NCBI RefSeq assembly: GCF_006715495.1
Contig: NZ_VFNI01000001.1
Span: 620,001 to 684,000, forward strand
Direction of reading: 5' to 3'
Source: Herbaspirillum sp. SJZ106
Lineage (GTDB): Bacteria > Pseudomonadota > Gammaproteobacteria > Burkholderiales > Burkholderiaceae_D
Length of the DNA stretch: 64,000 nt
Made by a program: the position numbers and the translations under genes. Of this stretch, positions 8,539-18,221 are shown in pieces. The first letter of the stretch is position 1, and every line of letters begins with the position of its first letter. The notes below the pieces were generated by a model. The model was not told the origin of the DNA and made no database searches. It saw only the letters and a list, made by a program, of their open reading frames with translations.

Positions 8539-8805
8539 TTCCGATCCGCGCCGCGGAACGTCTGGCGGGCTTTCGTGGTTTATCCTGCGACGGGCGGAAA
8601 TTCCCGGCTAATGTCATTGGCCGGTCGCACAGGCGTTCCATTTGGCGGAATTTCCATATTGCATTGCAGTATCGATATATCCCCGCCGTTGAAGCCCGGT
8701 AGCCGCATCCTCTTGAAGTTTTTTGTTCGCGGCGGCAATTGCTCTTCCGCTCCAGGAAATTAATGTGTATGCTTCGGATATCAAAAAGAACGATCGTGCT
8801 AAATT

Positions 8806-8835
8806 TTGGTGAGCGCTTCGTTTTGCTTTTATAAT
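8806..8835 (+). promoter_or_regulatory. Sigma-70 promoter for etfBA
   Basis: TTGGTG at 8806-8811, an 18-base spacer and TATAAT at 8830-8835 lie about 50 bases before etfB. The rest of the 346-base gap 8539-8884 shows no gene and no clear terminator for the kgu operon. Confidence 0.6.
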
Positions 8836-8884
8836 TCCGCAAAAGTTTACGTTTACGTCAATTCGATTTTTCAAGGGCCATGCG

Positions 8885-9640
8885 ATGAAAGTATTAGTAC
8901 CAGTCAAGCGCGTAGTGGATTACAACGTGAAGGTGCGGGTCAAGAGCGACGGCACGGGCGTGGATATTGCGAACGTCAAGATGTCGATGAACCCGTTTGA
9001 CGAAATCGCGGTGGAAGAAGCCGTGCGTCTGAAGGAAGGCGGCAAGGTGACCGAGGTCATCGCCGTTTCCGCCGGCGTGACGCAATGCCAGGAAACCCTG
9101 CGCACCGCGATGGCCATCGGCGCCGACCGCGGCATCCTGGCCGAAGTCGGCGCGGACGTGGAACTGCAGCCGCTGGCCGTGGCCAAGATCCTCAAGGCGC
9201 TGGCCGAGAAGGAACAGCCGCAGCTGATCATCCTGGGCAAGCAGGCCATCGACGACGACTGCAACCAGACCGGCCAGATGCTGGCCGCCTTGCTGGGCTG
9301 GCCGCAAGCCACCTTCGCCTCCAAGGTGGTGCTGGAAGACGGCAAGGTCACCGTGACCCGCGAAGTGGACGGCGGCCTGGAAACCCTGGCCCTGAGCCTG
9401 CCGGCCATCATCACCACCGACCTGCGCCTGAACGAGCCGCGTTACGTGACGCTGCCCAACATCATGAAGGCCAAGAAGAAACAGCTGGATATCGTCAAGC
9501 CCGACGAACTGGGCGTGGATGTGGCGCCGCGCGTGAAGACGCTGAAGGTCGCCGAGCCGCCCAAGCGCAGCGCCGGCGTGAAGGTGCCGGACGTCGCGAC
9601 GCTGGTGGCCAAACTGAAAAATGAAGCAAAGGTGATCTGA
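8885..9640 (+). CDS. etfB: Electron transfer flavoprotein beta subunit
   Basis: ETF beta subunit of 251 residues. It begins [17 protein letters not shown] and carries the beta-ETF signature region [19 protein letters not shown] (about residues 182-200). ETF accepts electrons from acyl-CoA dehydrogenases and passes them to ETF-ubiquinone oxidoreductase. The gene is two bases from etfA and in the same block as a dehydrogenase that would use it. Confidence 0.96.
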   Translation: MKVLVPVKRVVDYNVKVRVKSDGTGVDIANVKMSMNPFDEIAVEEAVRLKEGGKVTEVIAVSAGVTQCQETLRTAMAIGADRGILAEVGADVELQPLAVAKILKALAEKEQPQLIILGKQAIDDDCNQTGQMLAALLGWPQATFASKVVLEDGKVTVTREVDGGLETLALSLPAIITTDLRLNEPRYVTLPNIMKAKKKQLDIVKPDELGVDVAPRVKTLKVAEPPKRSAGVKVPDVATLVAKLKNEAKVI

Positions 9641-9642
9641 TC

Positions 9643-10572
9643 ATGACCGCACTCGTTATTGCCGAACACGACAACGCCAGCCTGAAAGGCAGCACCCTCA
9701 ACACCATCACCGCCGCCATGCAGGCCGGCGGCGATATCCACGTCCTGGTCGCCGGCGCCAACGCCAAGGCTGCAGCCGACGCCGCCGCACAAGTGGCGGG
9801 CGTGGCCAAGGTGCTGCTGGCCGACGGCGCGCAATTCGCCGACGGCCTGGCCGAGAACGTGGCGGAACAAGTCCTGGCCATCGCCCGCGACTACAGCCAC
9901 ATCCTGGCGCCGGCCACCGCCTACGGCAAGAACATCCTGCCGCGCGTGGCCGCCAGGCTGGATGTGGCGCAGATTTCCGACATCACCAAGGTCGATTCGC
10001 CCGATACCTTCGAGCGCCCGATCTATGCCGGCAATGCGATTGCCACCGTGCAATCGCTTGACCCGATCAAGGTCATCACCGTGCGCACCACCGGTTTCGA
10101 CCAGGCCGCGCAAGGCGGCTCGGCGGCGGTGGAAAGCATTCCGGCCGTGGCCGATTCGGGCAAGTCCAGCTTCGTCGGCCGCGAGGTGGCCAAGTCGGAC
10201 CGTCCGGAACTGACCGCGGCCAAGATCATCGTCTCGGGCGGGCGCGGCATGGGTTCGTCGGAAAGCTTCAAGATCCTGGAGCCGCTGGCCGACAAGCTGA
10301 ATGCCGCCATGGGCGCATCGCGCGCGGCAGTGGACGCCGGTTACGTGCCCAACGACTGGCAAGTTGGCCAGACCGGCAAGATCGTGGCGCCGCAGCTCTA
10401 CATCGCGGTCGGCATCTCGGGCGCGATCCAGCATTTGGCGGGCATGAAGGATTCCAAGGTGATCGTGGCGATCAACAAGGATGAGGAAGCGCCGATCTTC
10501 TCGGTGGCAGACTACGGCATCGTCGGCGACCTGTTCGAGGTCGTGCCCGAACTGGTCAAGCAACTGGGCTGA
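9643..10572 (+). CDS. etfA: Electron transfer flavoprotein alpha subunit
   Basis: ETF alpha subunit of 309 residues carrying the FAD. The FAD-binding region is seen in [13 protein letters not shown] (about residue 197), [27 protein letters not shown] and [22 protein letters not shown] near the C terminus. It follows etfB by two bases and is cotranscribed. A hairpin with a short U-tract follows at 10600. Confidence 0.96.
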   Translation: MTALVIAEHDNASLKGSTLNTITAAMQAGGDIHVLVAGANAKAAADAAAQVAGVAKVLLADGAQFADGLAENVAEQVLAIARDYSHILAPATAYGKNILPRVAARLDVAQISDITKVDSPDTFERPIYAGNAIATVQSLDPIKVITVRTTGFDQAAQGGSAAVESIPAVADSGKSSFVGREVAKSDRPELTAAKIIVSGGRGMGSSESFKILEPLADKLNAAMGASRAAVDAGYVPNDWQVGQTGKIVAPQLYIAVGISGAIQHLAGMKDSKVIVAINKDEEAPIFSVADYGIVGDLFEVVPELVKQLG

Positions 10573-10599
10573 CCCAGGCAGGTTTCACGGTAGTTTTTG

Positions 10600-10624
10600 C
10601 CCCGGCTTACGCCGGGGTATTTTC
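10600..10624 (+). terminator. Intrinsic terminator after etfA
   Basis: CCCCGGC, loop TTAC, GCCGGGG, then TATTTT. The short U-tract suggests partial termination, so the acyl-CoA dehydrogenase gene may still receive read-through. Confidence 0.65.
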
Positions 10625-10710
10625 ATCCGGCGCCGCTTTGTTTTTTGTCGCCGGAGGCATTTTTTCGCAAGCAGGAAACGACGCAGAGCGTTTCACTCAG
10701 GAGGTTGGAG

Positions 10711-12495
10711 ATGAGTTACACCGCGCCATTGAAGGATATGTTGTTCGTCATGAACGAGCTGGCAGGGTTGGCCGAGGTCAACGTCATGCCGGGCTGCGAG
10801 GATGCCACGCCGGAGACGGCCGAGGCCATCCTGGAAGAGAATGCCAAGTTCTGCAGCGAAGTGGTGGCGCCGCTGAACCATTCCGGCGACCAGCAGCCCA
10901 GCTACTGGACTGACGGTAAAGTCACCACCAGCGCCGGCTTCAAGGAAGCCTTCAAGCAGTTCGGCGAAGCCGGCTGGCAAGGCGTGCAGCATCCGGTCGA
11001 ATTCGGCGGCCAGGGTTTGCCCAAGCTGCTGGCCACGCCCTGCATCGAGATGCTGAACTCGGCCAACCTGTCCTTCGCGCTGTGCCCGCTGCTGACCGAC
11101 GGCACCATCGAGGCGCTGATGACGGCCGGCACCAAGGAGCAGCAGGAAACCTACATCGCCAACTTCATCTCCGGCAAATGGACCGGCACGATGAACCTGA
11201 CCGAGCCGCAGGCCGGCTCCGACCTGGCGCTGGTGCGCACGCGCGCGGTGCCGCAGGGCGACGGCACCTACAAGCTGTCCGGCACCAAGATCTTCATCAC
11301 CTACGGCGAGCACGACATGGCCGAGAACATCGTGCACCTAGTGCTGGCGCGCACGCCGAATGCGCCGGAGGGCGTCAAGGGCATCTCGCTGTTCGTCGTG
11401 CCCAAGTTCCTGGTCAACGCCGACGGCTCGCTGGGCGAGCGCAACGACGTGCATTGCGTCTCGATCGAACACAAGCTGGGCATCAAGGCCAGCCCGACCG
11501 CGGTGCTGCAGTTCGGCGACCACGGCGGCGCCATCGGCACGCTGGTGGGCGAGGAAAACCGTGGCCTGGAATATATGTTCATCATGATGAACGCGGCGCG
11601 TTTCGCGGTCGGCATCCAAGGCCTGGCGGTGTCCGAGCGCGCTTACCAGAAGGCCGTCGCTTACGCCAGGGAACGCGTGCAGTCGCGCGACCTGGCCGGT
11701 TCCGCCGGCGCCGTCACCATCATCCATCAGCCGGACGTGCGCCGCATGCTGATGTCGATGCGCGCCCAGATCGAGGGCGCGCGCGCGCTGGCCTATGTTG
11801 CCGCCGCCACTTCGGACGTCGCGCACTTCCATCCGGACGAGGCCACGCGCAAGGCCAACCAGGCCTTCTATGAATACCTGGTGCCCATCGTCAAGGGCTG
11901 GTCGACCGAACTGGCCATCGATGTCACCTCAACCGGCGTGCAGGTGCATGGTGGCATGGGCTTCATCGAAGAGACCGGCGCCGCGCAGTACTACCGCGAC
12001 GCGCGCATCCTGTCGATCTACGAAGGCACTACCGCGATCCAGGCCAACGACCTGGTCGGCCGCAAGACCGCGCGCGATGGCGGCGCCGTTGCCAAGGGCA
12101 TCATCGCCCAGGTGCGCAAGACCGCTGCCGGGCTGGAGGGCGATGCCGGCTTGAAGCCTATCGGCCTGCGCCTGAACGAGGCGGCCGGCGCGCTGGAAGA
12201 GGTGGTCGACTACGTGGTGGCCAACATCAAGGGCGACATCAAGTCGGTGTTCGCCGGCAGCGTGACCTATCTGAAGATGGCCGGCGTGGTGCTGGGCGGC
12301 TGGCAGATGGCGCGCGCCGCGGCTATCTCTGCGGCCAGGCTGAAGGCGGGCGAAGGCGATGCCGGGTTCCATGAGGCCAAGCTGGCCACCGCGCGCTTCT
12401 TTGCCGACCAGATCCTGCCGCAGGCGCTGGCTTACCGTACTGCCATCGTCGATGGCGCGCAATCGGTGCTGGCGTTGAGCGAAGAGCAGTTCTGA
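10711..12495 (+). CDS. Long-form acyl-CoA dehydrogenase (DmdC-like)
   Basis: FAD-dependent acyl-CoA dehydrogenase of 594 residues. It is longer than the usual 380-400 because of N- and C-terminal extensions found in the DmdC/FadE-like group. The FAD/substrate region MNLTEPQAGSDL (about residue 160), ITYGEHDM and the catalytic-Glu region IYEGTTAIQANDLVGRK (about 440) are visible. Start ATG 10711 follows a strong Shine-Dalgarno AGGAGGTTGGAG; the longer upstream reading frame is not needed. It sits after etfBA, its likely electron acceptor. The acyl substrate is unknown. Confidence 0.92.
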   Translation: MSYTAPLKDMLFVMNELAGLAEVNVMPGCEDATPETAEAILEENAKFCSEVVAPLNHSGDQQPSYWTDGKVTTSAGFKEAFKQFGEAGWQGVQHPVEFGGQGLPKLLATPCIEMLNSANLSFALCPLLTDGTIEALMTAGTKEQQETYIANFISGKWTGTMNLTEPQAGSDLALVRTRAVPQGDGTYKLSGTKIFITYGEHDMAENIVHLVLARTPNAPEGVKGISLFVVPKFLVNADGSLGERNDVHCVSIEHKLGIKASPTAVLQFGDHGGAIGTLVGEENRGLEYMFIMMNAARFAVGIQGLAVSERAYQKAVAYARERVQSRDLAGSAGAVTIIHQPDVRRMLMSMRAQIEGARALAYVAAATSDVAHFHPDEATRKANQAFYEYLVPIVKGWSTELAIDVTSTGVQVHGGMGFIEETGAAQYYRDARILSIYEGTTAIQANDLVGRKTARDGGAVAKGIIAQVRKTAAGLEGDAGLKPIGLRLNEAAGALEEVVDYVVANIKGDIKSVFAGSVTYLKMAGVVLGGWQMARAAAISAARLKAGEGDAGFHEAKLATARFFADQILPQALAYRTAIVDGAQSVLALSEEQF

Positions 12496-12530
12496 GCGGG
12501 ATCCGATTCCTGATCGGGAAGCGATGAAAA

Positions 12531-12565
12531 AGCCCGGAAGGCCGTAGCAGGCCTTCCGGGCTTTG
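12531..12565. terminator. Strong intrinsic terminator between convergent genes
   Basis: A 13-base perfect stem AGCCCGGAAGGCC / GGCCTTCCGGGCT with a six-base loop, followed by TTTGT. It lies between the acyl-CoA dehydrogenase gene and the convergent TM2 gene and could serve both strands, with A-rich sequence on the other side. Confidence 0.85.
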
Positions 12566-12583
12566 TCTTGGCGGCGGTCGGTC

Positions 12584-13006
12584 TCAGCCGAATGCGCCGC
12601 CGGTAAACAGCAGGTCGAAGCTGCGCGCCAGCAGGGCGATCAGGCCCATTGCGCCTACGCCGACCGTCAAGATGATGATCACGGCCAGGATCCAGTGCGA
12701 TTCCGATTGCCGGCCGCTGGCGGGGTTATGTTTGAGGTCCCATTTGTTATCGGGCGTGAGGCCGAGCACCAGCGCTTCCAGGCAACCGCACAGGATGGAC
12801 AGCACAAAGGGCAGGGCGGTAAACAATTGCGGCGCCTGCGGGTAGGCGGCCATCAGCGCCAGCGAGAGCGGAACCGAGAAGACGTGCAGCCAGCCGAAGC
12901 GGTCGCGCATGCCGTGGAGGTAAAAACGGTGGAGGCCGATGCCGCCCAGCACGGCGGCGATCAGGGTGGCCAGGGTTTTGTTCTTGTGCGTGCTTGGATT
13001 GCTCAT
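12584..13006 (-). CDS. TM2/NINE-domain membrane protein
   Basis: Small inner-membrane protein of 140 residues. A TM2-type segment (KNKTLATLIAAVLGGIGLHRFYLHG, about residues 8-32) is followed by three more hydrophobic helices; the C-terminal half has a helix VIIILTVGVGAMGLIALLA. The start MSNPSTHKNK was chosen because the sequence upstream in frame is not conserved in character; MRPGMSN at 13018 is an alternative. The function of TM2-only proteins is unknown. Convergent with the acyl-CoA dehydrogenase gene. Confidence 0.8.
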   Translation of the reverse strand: MSNPSTHKNKTLATLIAAVLGGIGLHRFYLHGMRDRFGWLHVFSVPLSLALMAAYPQAPQLFTALPFVLSILCGCLEALVLGLTPDNKWDLKHNPASGRQSESHWILAVIIILTVGVGAMGLIALLARSFDLLFTGGAFG

Positions 13007-13252
13007 GCCTGGTCTCATTGTGTGCGCGCGGCGTTGCGGCCGGCGGCGATGTTGTCGTATGGATATCGGCCAAGTATAGCTGATCGCCGCAGACATCTTA
13101 CTTGCGAGAAAGGGCAGGGTGTCTTTGTTATTTTGTCATCGATACGCGCGCGAGAGGCTTGTGCAGCCCTTGCCCTGATGTAATTTGGCATCGGAATCGG
13201 CGGTTTTTGCGACCTTTCTGCGTTGGTTAGGCACACAAAAGCGGTAATCAGG

Positions 13253-13282
13253 TTGCCGTAGGGTGTGGAAGTCCGTTATAAT
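13253..13282 (+). promoter_or_regulatory. Sigma-70 promoter of the rpsP operon
   Basis: TTGCCG at 13253-13258, an 18-base spacer and a consensus TATAAT at 13277-13282, 40 bases before the rpsP start. Strong promoters are expected for ribosomal protein operons. Confidence 0.75.
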
Positions 13283-13321
13283 TTGCGGCTTTTCCGTGTC
13301 CGTATTCTTACTGGAACCATT

Positions 13322-13576
13322 ATGGTCGTTATTCGTTTAGCTCGTGGCGGCGCCAAGAAGCGCCCCTTCTACAACATCGTTGCAACCGACTCGCGCAATC
13401 GCCGCGACGGCCGTTTCATCGAGCGTATCGGCTTCTACAACCCGGTTGCATCGGGCAAGGAAGAAGTCGTGCGCATCGCTGCCGACCGTCTGGCCCACTG
13501 GCAAGGCGTTGGCGCGCAATTGTCGCCGACCGTTGCCCGTCTGGTTGCCGACGCTGGCAAGAAGGCTGCTGCTTAA
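13322..13576 (+). CDS. rpsP: 30S ribosomal protein S16
   Basis: S16 of 84 residues, the normal bacterial length, beginning [20 protein letters not shown] with the family signature, followed by [19 protein letters not shown]. It binds 16S rRNA early in 30S assembly. ATG 13322 is chosen over an in-frame upstream ATG at 13265, which would overlap the promoter region. First gene of the classic rpsP-rimM-trmD-rplS operon. Confidence 0.98.
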   Translation: MVVIRLARGGAKKRPFYNIVATDSRNRRDGRFIERIGFYNPVASGKEEVVRIAADRLAHWQGVGAQLSPTVARLVADAGKKAAA

Positions 13577-13643
13577 TTAAGTTTGTCCGGTCTGTTTTCC
13601 TGCCCATTGTGGCGCATGGAAGCGGGCCAGATATGGCGTATCA

Positions 13644-14222
13644 GTGAATAATCCAGTCCAGGCAGGCATCGAAGCACCCGGCGATCTCGTGATCGTCGGC
13701 CATGTGACGGGAGCCTACGGCATTCAGGGCTGGATTCGCGTGCGTCCGTATTCGGCGCAAGCCGATGCCTTGCTGAATGCGAAAACCTGGTGGCTGGAGA
13801 AATCCGGCCTGCCCAAGCAGGATGCCGAAGTCATGCAGTCCAAGGGGCATAGCGGCGATGTCGTCGCCCGCCTGACCGGCGTGGCCGATCGCAATGCCGC
13901 CGAAGCGCTCAAGGGCAATGTGGTCTATATCTCCCGCAAGCACTTCCCGGCGCTGGACGACGACGAGTTCTACTGGGTCGACCTGATCGGCGCCTCCGTG
14001 GAAAACCTGCAGGGCGAACAGCTGGGCGTGGTGGCCGACATGATGGACAACGGCGCCCATCCCATCCTGCGCGTGGCCATGCCGGCGCAGGAAGCCGGGC
14101 AGGGCGCCGAAGGGAAGCCGGCCAGCCAACCCGAGTTGCTGATCCCGTTTGTCGGCCAGTTCGTCAAGACGGTGCAGCAAGCAGAAAAGAAGATCATCGT
14201 CGACTGGGGACTGGACTACTGA
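13644..14222 (+). CDS. rimM: Ribosome maturation factor RimM
   Basis: 16S rRNA processing factor of 192 residues that acts on the 30S head and S19. The N-terminal RimM domain is shown by DLVIVGHVTGAYGIQGWIRVRPYS, and a C-terminal PRC-barrel by DDEFYWVDLIGASVENLQGEQLG and the end IIVDWGLDY. The start is GTG at 13644; the ATG a few bases upstream meets a stop after four codons. Second gene of the operon, 67 bases after rpsP. Confidence 0.96.
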   Translation: MNNPVQAGIEAPGDLVIVGHVTGAYGIQGWIRVRPYSAQADALLNAKTWWLEKSGLPKQDAEVMQSKGHSGDVVARLTGVADRNAAEALKGNVVYISRKHFPALDDDEFYWVDLIGASVENLQGEQLGVVADMMDNGAHPILRVAMPAQEAGQGAEGKPASQPELLIPFVGQFVKTVQQAEKKIIVDWGLDY

Positions 14223-14298
14223 CTACGGTCAGTTTTTTCATTTCCGGTCGTTGCCATAGCGCCGATATCAAACAAGGTTTCATGGAAATGGAGGCGTG

Positions 14299-15048
14299 AT
14301 GCAGTTCGATGTCGTCACTCTGTTTCCCGAGATGTTCGCGGCGCTGACGCAGTCGGGCATTACCCGCCGGGCGCTGGAGCAGAAACGCTGGGAGTTGTCG
14401 CTGTGGAATCCGCGCGATTTCACCACCGACAACCACCGCACCGTGGATGACCGCCCATACGGCGGCGGCCCCGGGATGGTGATGCTGGCCAAGCCGTTGC
14501 AGGCAGCCATTGGCGCTGCCAAACAGCGCCAGCAGGATTTGGGCCTGGCCGCGCCGCGCGTGGTGTACCTGTCGCCGCAAGGCGCGCCGCTCACCCATGA
14601 GCGTGTGGTCAGGCTGTCGCAGGATGCGGGTGTGGTGCTGCTGTGCGGGCGCTATGAAGCGATCGACCAGCGCCTGCTCGACAAGCACGTGGATGAAGAG
14701 ATCAGCATCGGCGATTTTGTCCTCTCCGGCGGCGAGTTGCCGGCGATGGCGCTGATGGATGCAGTGATCCGCCTGTTGCCGGGCGCCCTCAACGATGGCG
14801 CGTCGGCGGTGGAAGACAGTTTCGTCAACGGCCTGCTCGATTGTCCGCACTATACGCGGCCGGAAGAGTACGAAGGCGAGGCGGTGCCGGCCATTCTGCT
14901 TGGCGGCCACCATGCCGAGATCCAGAAATGGCGTCGCCAGCGGGCGCTGGAGGCGACCCAGGCCAAGCGCCCCGACCTGATCGCCAGGGCGCGCGAAAAC
15001 GGCCTGCTGAGCAGTGCCGATGAAAAGTTTTTGAGCGGTTTGCAGTAA
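14299..15048 (+). CDS. trmD: tRNA (guanine37-N1)-methyltransferase
   Basis: SPOUT-class methyltransferase of 249 residues that makes m1G37 and prevents +1 frameshifting. It begins [13 protein letters not shown]. The trefoil-knot SAM site is visible as [15 protein letters not shown] and [24 protein letters not shown], and [13 protein letters not shown] is typical. A GTG codon directly precedes the ATG, but GGAGG at 14290-14294 is spaced correctly only for ATG 14299. Confidence 0.97.
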   Translation: MQFDVVTLFPEMFAALTQSGITRRALEQKRWELSLWNPRDFTTDNHRTVDDRPYGGGPGMVMLAKPLQAAIGAAKQRQQDLGLAAPRVVYLSPQGAPLTHERVVRLSQDAGVVLLCGRYEAIDQRLLDKHVDEEISIGDFVLSGGELPAMALMDAVIRLLPGALNDGASAVEDSFVNGLLDCPHYTRPEEYEGEAVPAILLGGHHAEIQKWRRQRALEATQAKRPDLIARARENGLLSSADEKFLSGLQ

Positions 15049-15108
15049 GCTCTGCTGACAATGCAGGCCGCGTCGATGCCGCAAAAGAAATGCGATGCAT
15101 CGCGTAAA

Positions 15109-15205
15109 GAAGTAGTAGATGTGAAGTAGTAGATGTGGCGGCGCCGGCAGCTTTGGCTGCCAAGGGTTGCCACATGCAGCAACGTGCAACGGCCTTTCGC
15201 CGTTG
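15109..15205 (+). repeat. trmD-rplS gap: 14-bp tandem duplication and leader hairpins
   Basis: A 14-base unit GAAGTAGTAGATGT is present twice head to tail at 15109-15136. Just downstream, GGCAGC/GCTGCC (around 15146-15160) and CAACGGC/GCCGTTG (15187-15205) can form hairpins in the transcript before rplS. No U-tract follows, so these look like mRNA structure and not terminators. The duplication is probably polymorphic; a role for the hairpins in rplS expression is only a possibility. Confidence 0.6.
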
Positions 15206-15287
15206 TGATTGAAACCCCATCCTCTACTGGGCAACAAGGCAGGCCGCAAGGCGCCGGGCGCCAGCAAGATGGTTACAGGAGCAAAAA

Positions 15288-15665
15288 ATGGATCTGATCC
15301 AGCAACTCGAGCAAGAAGAGATCGCGCGTCTCGCCAAGAACATCCCCGACTTCGCACCCGGCGACACCGTCATCGTGAGCGTCAACGTGGTTGAAGGCAC
15401 CCGCAAGCGCGCCCAGGCCTACGAAGGCGTCGTGATCGCACGTCGCAACCGCGGCCTGAATTCCAACTTCATCGTCCGCAAGATTTCCTCCGGTGAAGGC
15501 GTGGAGCGTACTTTCCAGCTGTACTCGCCGCTGATCGCTTCGATCGAAGTCAAGCGCCGTGGCGATGTCCGTCGCGCCAAGCTGTACTACCTGCGCGAGC
15601 GTTCGGGCAAGTCGGCTCGCATCAAAGAAAAGCTGCCCAGCCGCGCTGCAAAGGCTGCTGAGTAA
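15288..15665 (+). CDS. rplS: 50S ribosomal protein L19
   Basis: L19 of 125 residues at the 30S-50S interface. It begins [20 protein letters not shown] and carries the signature [38 protein letters not shown] and [43 protein letters not shown]. Good Shine-Dalgarno CAGGAG. It is 239 bases after trmD, the last gene of the operon, and is followed by a terminator. Confidence 0.98.
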   Translation: MDLIQQLEQEEIARLAKNIPDFAPGDTVIVSVNVVEGTRKRAQAYEGVVIARRNRGLNSNFIVRKISSGEGVERTFQLYSPLIASIEVKRRGDVRRAKLYYLRERSGKSARIKEKLPSRAAKAAE

Positions 15666-15689
15666 TTCCCGGCATGCTTATGCTTCAGG

Positions 15690-15718
15690 AAAAGGGGTGT
15701 CTCGCGACGCCCCTTTTT
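15690..15718 (+). terminator. Intrinsic terminator of the rpsP-rplS operon
   Basis: AAAAGGGGTGTC and GACGCCCCTTTT form a 12-pair stem with one G-U pair and a four-base loop, followed by a U-run. It lies 25 bases after rplS. Confidence 0.9.
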
Positions 15719-15761
15719 CATTTCCGCCCGGTTCCGGGCTGCAAACACTAAGCCGATCACC

Positions 15762-16433
15762 GTGGCCAGTTTCGACCCTGTCATTCTTCCAGTGGATGCC
15801 GTCGCCGGCGAGGGCGCGCTGGAGGCTGCGCGCCTGAATGCCGATTGGCTGCGCCGGCGCTTCGCCGATCCGCCGCGCTGGGAGCCGGAGCACAGCGGCG
15901 ACCAGTTGGCCCGCCTGGCCGATGCCAAGGGGCGGTTCCGGCTGGCCTCGGTGTTGATTCCCATCGTGCTGCGCCCCGAAGGCCTGACCGTGTTGTTTAC
16001 CCAGCGCACCGCCGACCTGAAAGACCACGCTGGCCAGATCAGTTTCCCGGGCGGGCGGCGTGAAGACTACGACAGTTCGGCCATCGATACCGCGCTGCGC
16101 GAGACCGAAGAGGAAATCGGGCTGCCGCGCAGCCATGTCGAAGTCATCGGTTCCTTGCCGGATTACCTGACTGGCACCGGCTATCGCGTCACCCCCGTTG
16201 CCGGCCTGATCCAGCCGCCGTTCGACACCGTCGCCGACCCGCGCGAGGTGGCCGAGATCTTCGAGGTGCCGCTGGCGTTCCTGATGGACGGCCTCAACCA
16301 CCAGCGCCGCTCGATCGACCTGCCGCAGCCGGTAGGCCGCCGCAGTTTCTATACCATGCCTTACCAGCGCTATTTCATCTGGGGCGCCACGGCCGGCATG
16401 CTGCGCAATCTTTTCCATTTTCTGCGTAGCTGA
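15762..16433 (+). CDS. Nudix hydrolase, probable CoA pyrophosphatase
   Basis: Nudix protein of 223 residues. LFTQRTADLKDHAGQISFPGG is the UPF0035 motif that marks CoA pyrophosphatases (NudL type). The Nudix box follows as GGRREDYDSSAIDTALRETEEEIGL (about residues 95-120), with REtxEEIGL holding the metal-binding Glu residues. Likely action is cleavage of CoA or oxidised CoA to 3',5'-ADP and phosphopantetheine. The start is GTG at 15762; no ATG fits. It stands alone between the L19 terminator and the CobD-like gene. Confidence 0.9.
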   Translation: MASFDPVILPVDAVAGEGALEAARLNADWLRRRFADPPRWEPEHSGDQLARLADAKGRFRLASVLIPIVLRPEGLTVLFTQRTADLKDHAGQISFPGGRREDYDSSAIDTALRETEEEIGLPRSHVEVIGSLPDYLTGTGYRVTPVAGLIQPPFDTVADPREVAEIFEVPLAFLMDGLNHQRRSIDLPQPVGRRSFYTMPYQRYFIWGATAGMLRNLFHFLRS

Positions 16434-16547
16434 GGCACAGGCCGGGCAGCGCTTGCCGTGCATTAAACCCTACGGGCGAATCAATTGTTTGATTCCCATC
16501 ATGCACTGCGCTATCGTACTGGCTATAGAGACACCTAAGGCCGCTTG

Positions 16548-17507
16548 ATGACATTCCTCTCCATTCTCTTTGCGCTGTTAATCGAACAACTCAAACCACT
16601 GCGTGCGGATAATCCGATTTATGCATCGATCAAGTCCTTCGCCGGCAGCATAGAGGGGTGGTTCAATGCCGGCCACGCGCACCACGGCCGGCTCGGCTGG
16701 GCGGTAATGGTCGGCGCATTGACCGTTCCCGCCGCGCTCATCTACTGGCTGTGCCTGCACATCAGCCCGATTGCGGCGTTCGCATGGAACGTGCTGATCG
16801 TCTACCTGACGCTGGGTTTTCGCCACTACAGCCATTACTTCACCTCGATCCAGCTGGCATTGAACGGCGGCGATGAAATGACGGCGCGCGCGCTGCTGGC
16901 CGAATGGACCAAGCAGGACACCGCCGGCATGGATGTGAGCGAAATCTCCCGCATCGCCGCCGAGCGCGCGCTGATCACCACGCATCGCCATGTGTTCGGC
17001 GTGTTCTTCTGGTTCCTGATGCCGGCCGGCCCCGCACTGGCAGTGATGTACCGCGTCTCCGAATACCTGTCGCGCGCCTGGAACGAGCCCGATCATATGA
17101 AATACGAGGCCTTTGGCCGTTTCGCCGCGCGCGCCTTCTATTGGATCGACTGGATCCCGGCGCGCCTGACCGCGGCCGCATTCGCCGTGGTGGGCAACTT
17201 CGAGGACGCGATCTACGCCTGGCGCAACTTCGCCAGCCGCTGGGACGATGAGGCGGCCGGCATCATCCTGGCCGCAGGCGGCGGCGCGATGGGCGTGCGC
17301 TTCGGCACCGCCAAGGAAGCTGCGGCCGGCATCGTCCTGCCGGTCGACGCCACCACGGTCGACACCTTGCCGGAAGAAACCGATGGCCTGCCCGGCGATA
17401 CGCCGTCCCCGCGCACGCTGCAAAGTACGGTGGGCCTGGTCTGGCGCGCTTTGCTGCTGTGGATGTTCCTGCTGCTGCTGCTGTCGGTGGCGGTGTGGAT
17501 GGGCTGA
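16548..17507 (+). CDS. CobD/CbiB-family membrane protein
   Basis: Inner-membrane protein of 319 residues with at least four hydrophobic segments: N-terminal MTFLSILFALLIEQL, then around 50-75, 155-175 and the C-terminal LLLWMFLLLLLSVAVWMG. The N-terminal ALLIEQLKPLR and the internal EAFGRFAARAFYWIDWIPARLTAAAFAVVGNFEDA match the CobD/CbiB (adenosylcobinamide-phosphate synthase) family, a group that in betaproteobacteria often lacks cobalamin genes nearby, as here. A regulatory role in beta-lactam resistance (AmpE-like) has also been associated with relatives. ATG 16548 has AAGG upstream; TTG 16545 directly precedes it. Confidence 0.75.
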   Translation: MTFLSILFALLIEQLKPLRADNPIYASIKSFAGSIEGWFNAGHAHHGRLGWAVMVGALTVPAALIYWLCLHISPIAAFAWNVLIVYLTLGFRHYSHYFTSIQLALNGGDEMTARALLAEWTKQDTAGMDVSEISRIAAERALITTHRHVFGVFFWFLMPAGPALAVMYRVSEYLSRAWNEPDHMKYEAFGRFAARAFYWIDWIPARLTAAAFAVVGNFEDAIYAWRNFASRWDDEAAGIILAAGGGAMGVRFGTAKEAAAGIVLPVDATTVDTLPEETDGLPGDTPSPRTLQSTVGLVWRALLLWMFLLLLLSVAVWMG

Positions 17508-17527
17508 CGCCCCTCGGGATGGACAAG

Positions 17528-17555
17528 CAAGCGGGCTCAGGCCCGCTTGTTTTTT
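17528..17555 (+). terminator. Intrinsic terminator after the CobD-like gene
   Basis: CAAGCGGGC, loop TCAG, GCCCGCTTG and six T. The rest of the 360-base gap to 17867 has no gene; a TATAAT at 17749-17754 may be the -10 of the DUF3579 gene. Confidence 0.92.
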
Positions 17556-17867
17556 GGCGCATGGCTGCGCATGCCGGTATACTTCCGTTTTCGCACGAGA
17601 GGGGAAACTTGCCGCCTGGCATTGCATGCAGGCTGGACAAAGGCTGTGGCCCGGCAACAGGAAGGGCCGCAAGCGGCGGCAGGCGGCAATCAGCGGCAGG
17701 GAGGCCGGGCGGGACGGAAGACCGGTAGAAGCCAGGTCTTCTATAAGATATAATACATACAGCCGCAGGCACCCACGCATCGATTGCGAAGGCACCTCGG
17801 AACTCAGGGCTCCGGTCCCAACAGGACAAGGGCATTCGGTTGCAAGCGCTTTAGAAGAACTGCACGT

Positions 17868-18221
17868 ATGGCTGATCCCATCAAACCCTCCAACGCGCCG
17901 GCGCAAGAATTCATCATTCTCGGGCAAACCTCGGATGGCAGGCAGTTTCGTCCCAGCGACTGGGCGGAACGGCTGTGCGGCGTGATGTCGTGCTTCCGCC
18001 CTGAAGGTTCGGGCGGGCGCAATGCCCACCTGAAGTACTCTCCCTACGTGTTGCCGACGATGATCAACGGCATCCGCTCCGTGGCGGTCAACCAGGCGCT
18101 GCGCGATCTCGATCCGCTGGCCTACCACTTCGTCGTCAACTTCGCCAAGGACAATGACCTGCAGGTGCTCGACGCCTGTGTCCTGCCCGATCCTCCCGCA
18201 GGCGGCAAGCCGGGCGCATAA
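17868..18221 (+). CDS. DUF3579 family protein
   Basis: Small soluble protein of 117 residues, function unknown. Recognisable DUF3579 features are EFIILGQTSDGRQFRPSDWAERLCGVMSCF, YSPYVLPTMINGIRSVAV and the central LRDLDPLAYHFVVNFAKDNDLQVLDAC. The family is largely betaproteobacterial. ATG 17868 is used; the upstream in-frame extension overlaps the putative promoter. It probably forms a single-gene transcript, in front of fumC. Confidence 0.85.
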   Translation: MADPIKPSNAPAQEFIILGQTSDGRQFRPSDWAERLCGVMSCFRPEGSGGRNAHLKYSPYVLPTMINGIRSVAVNQALRDLDPLAYHFVVNFAKDNDLQVLDACVLPDPPAGGKPGA

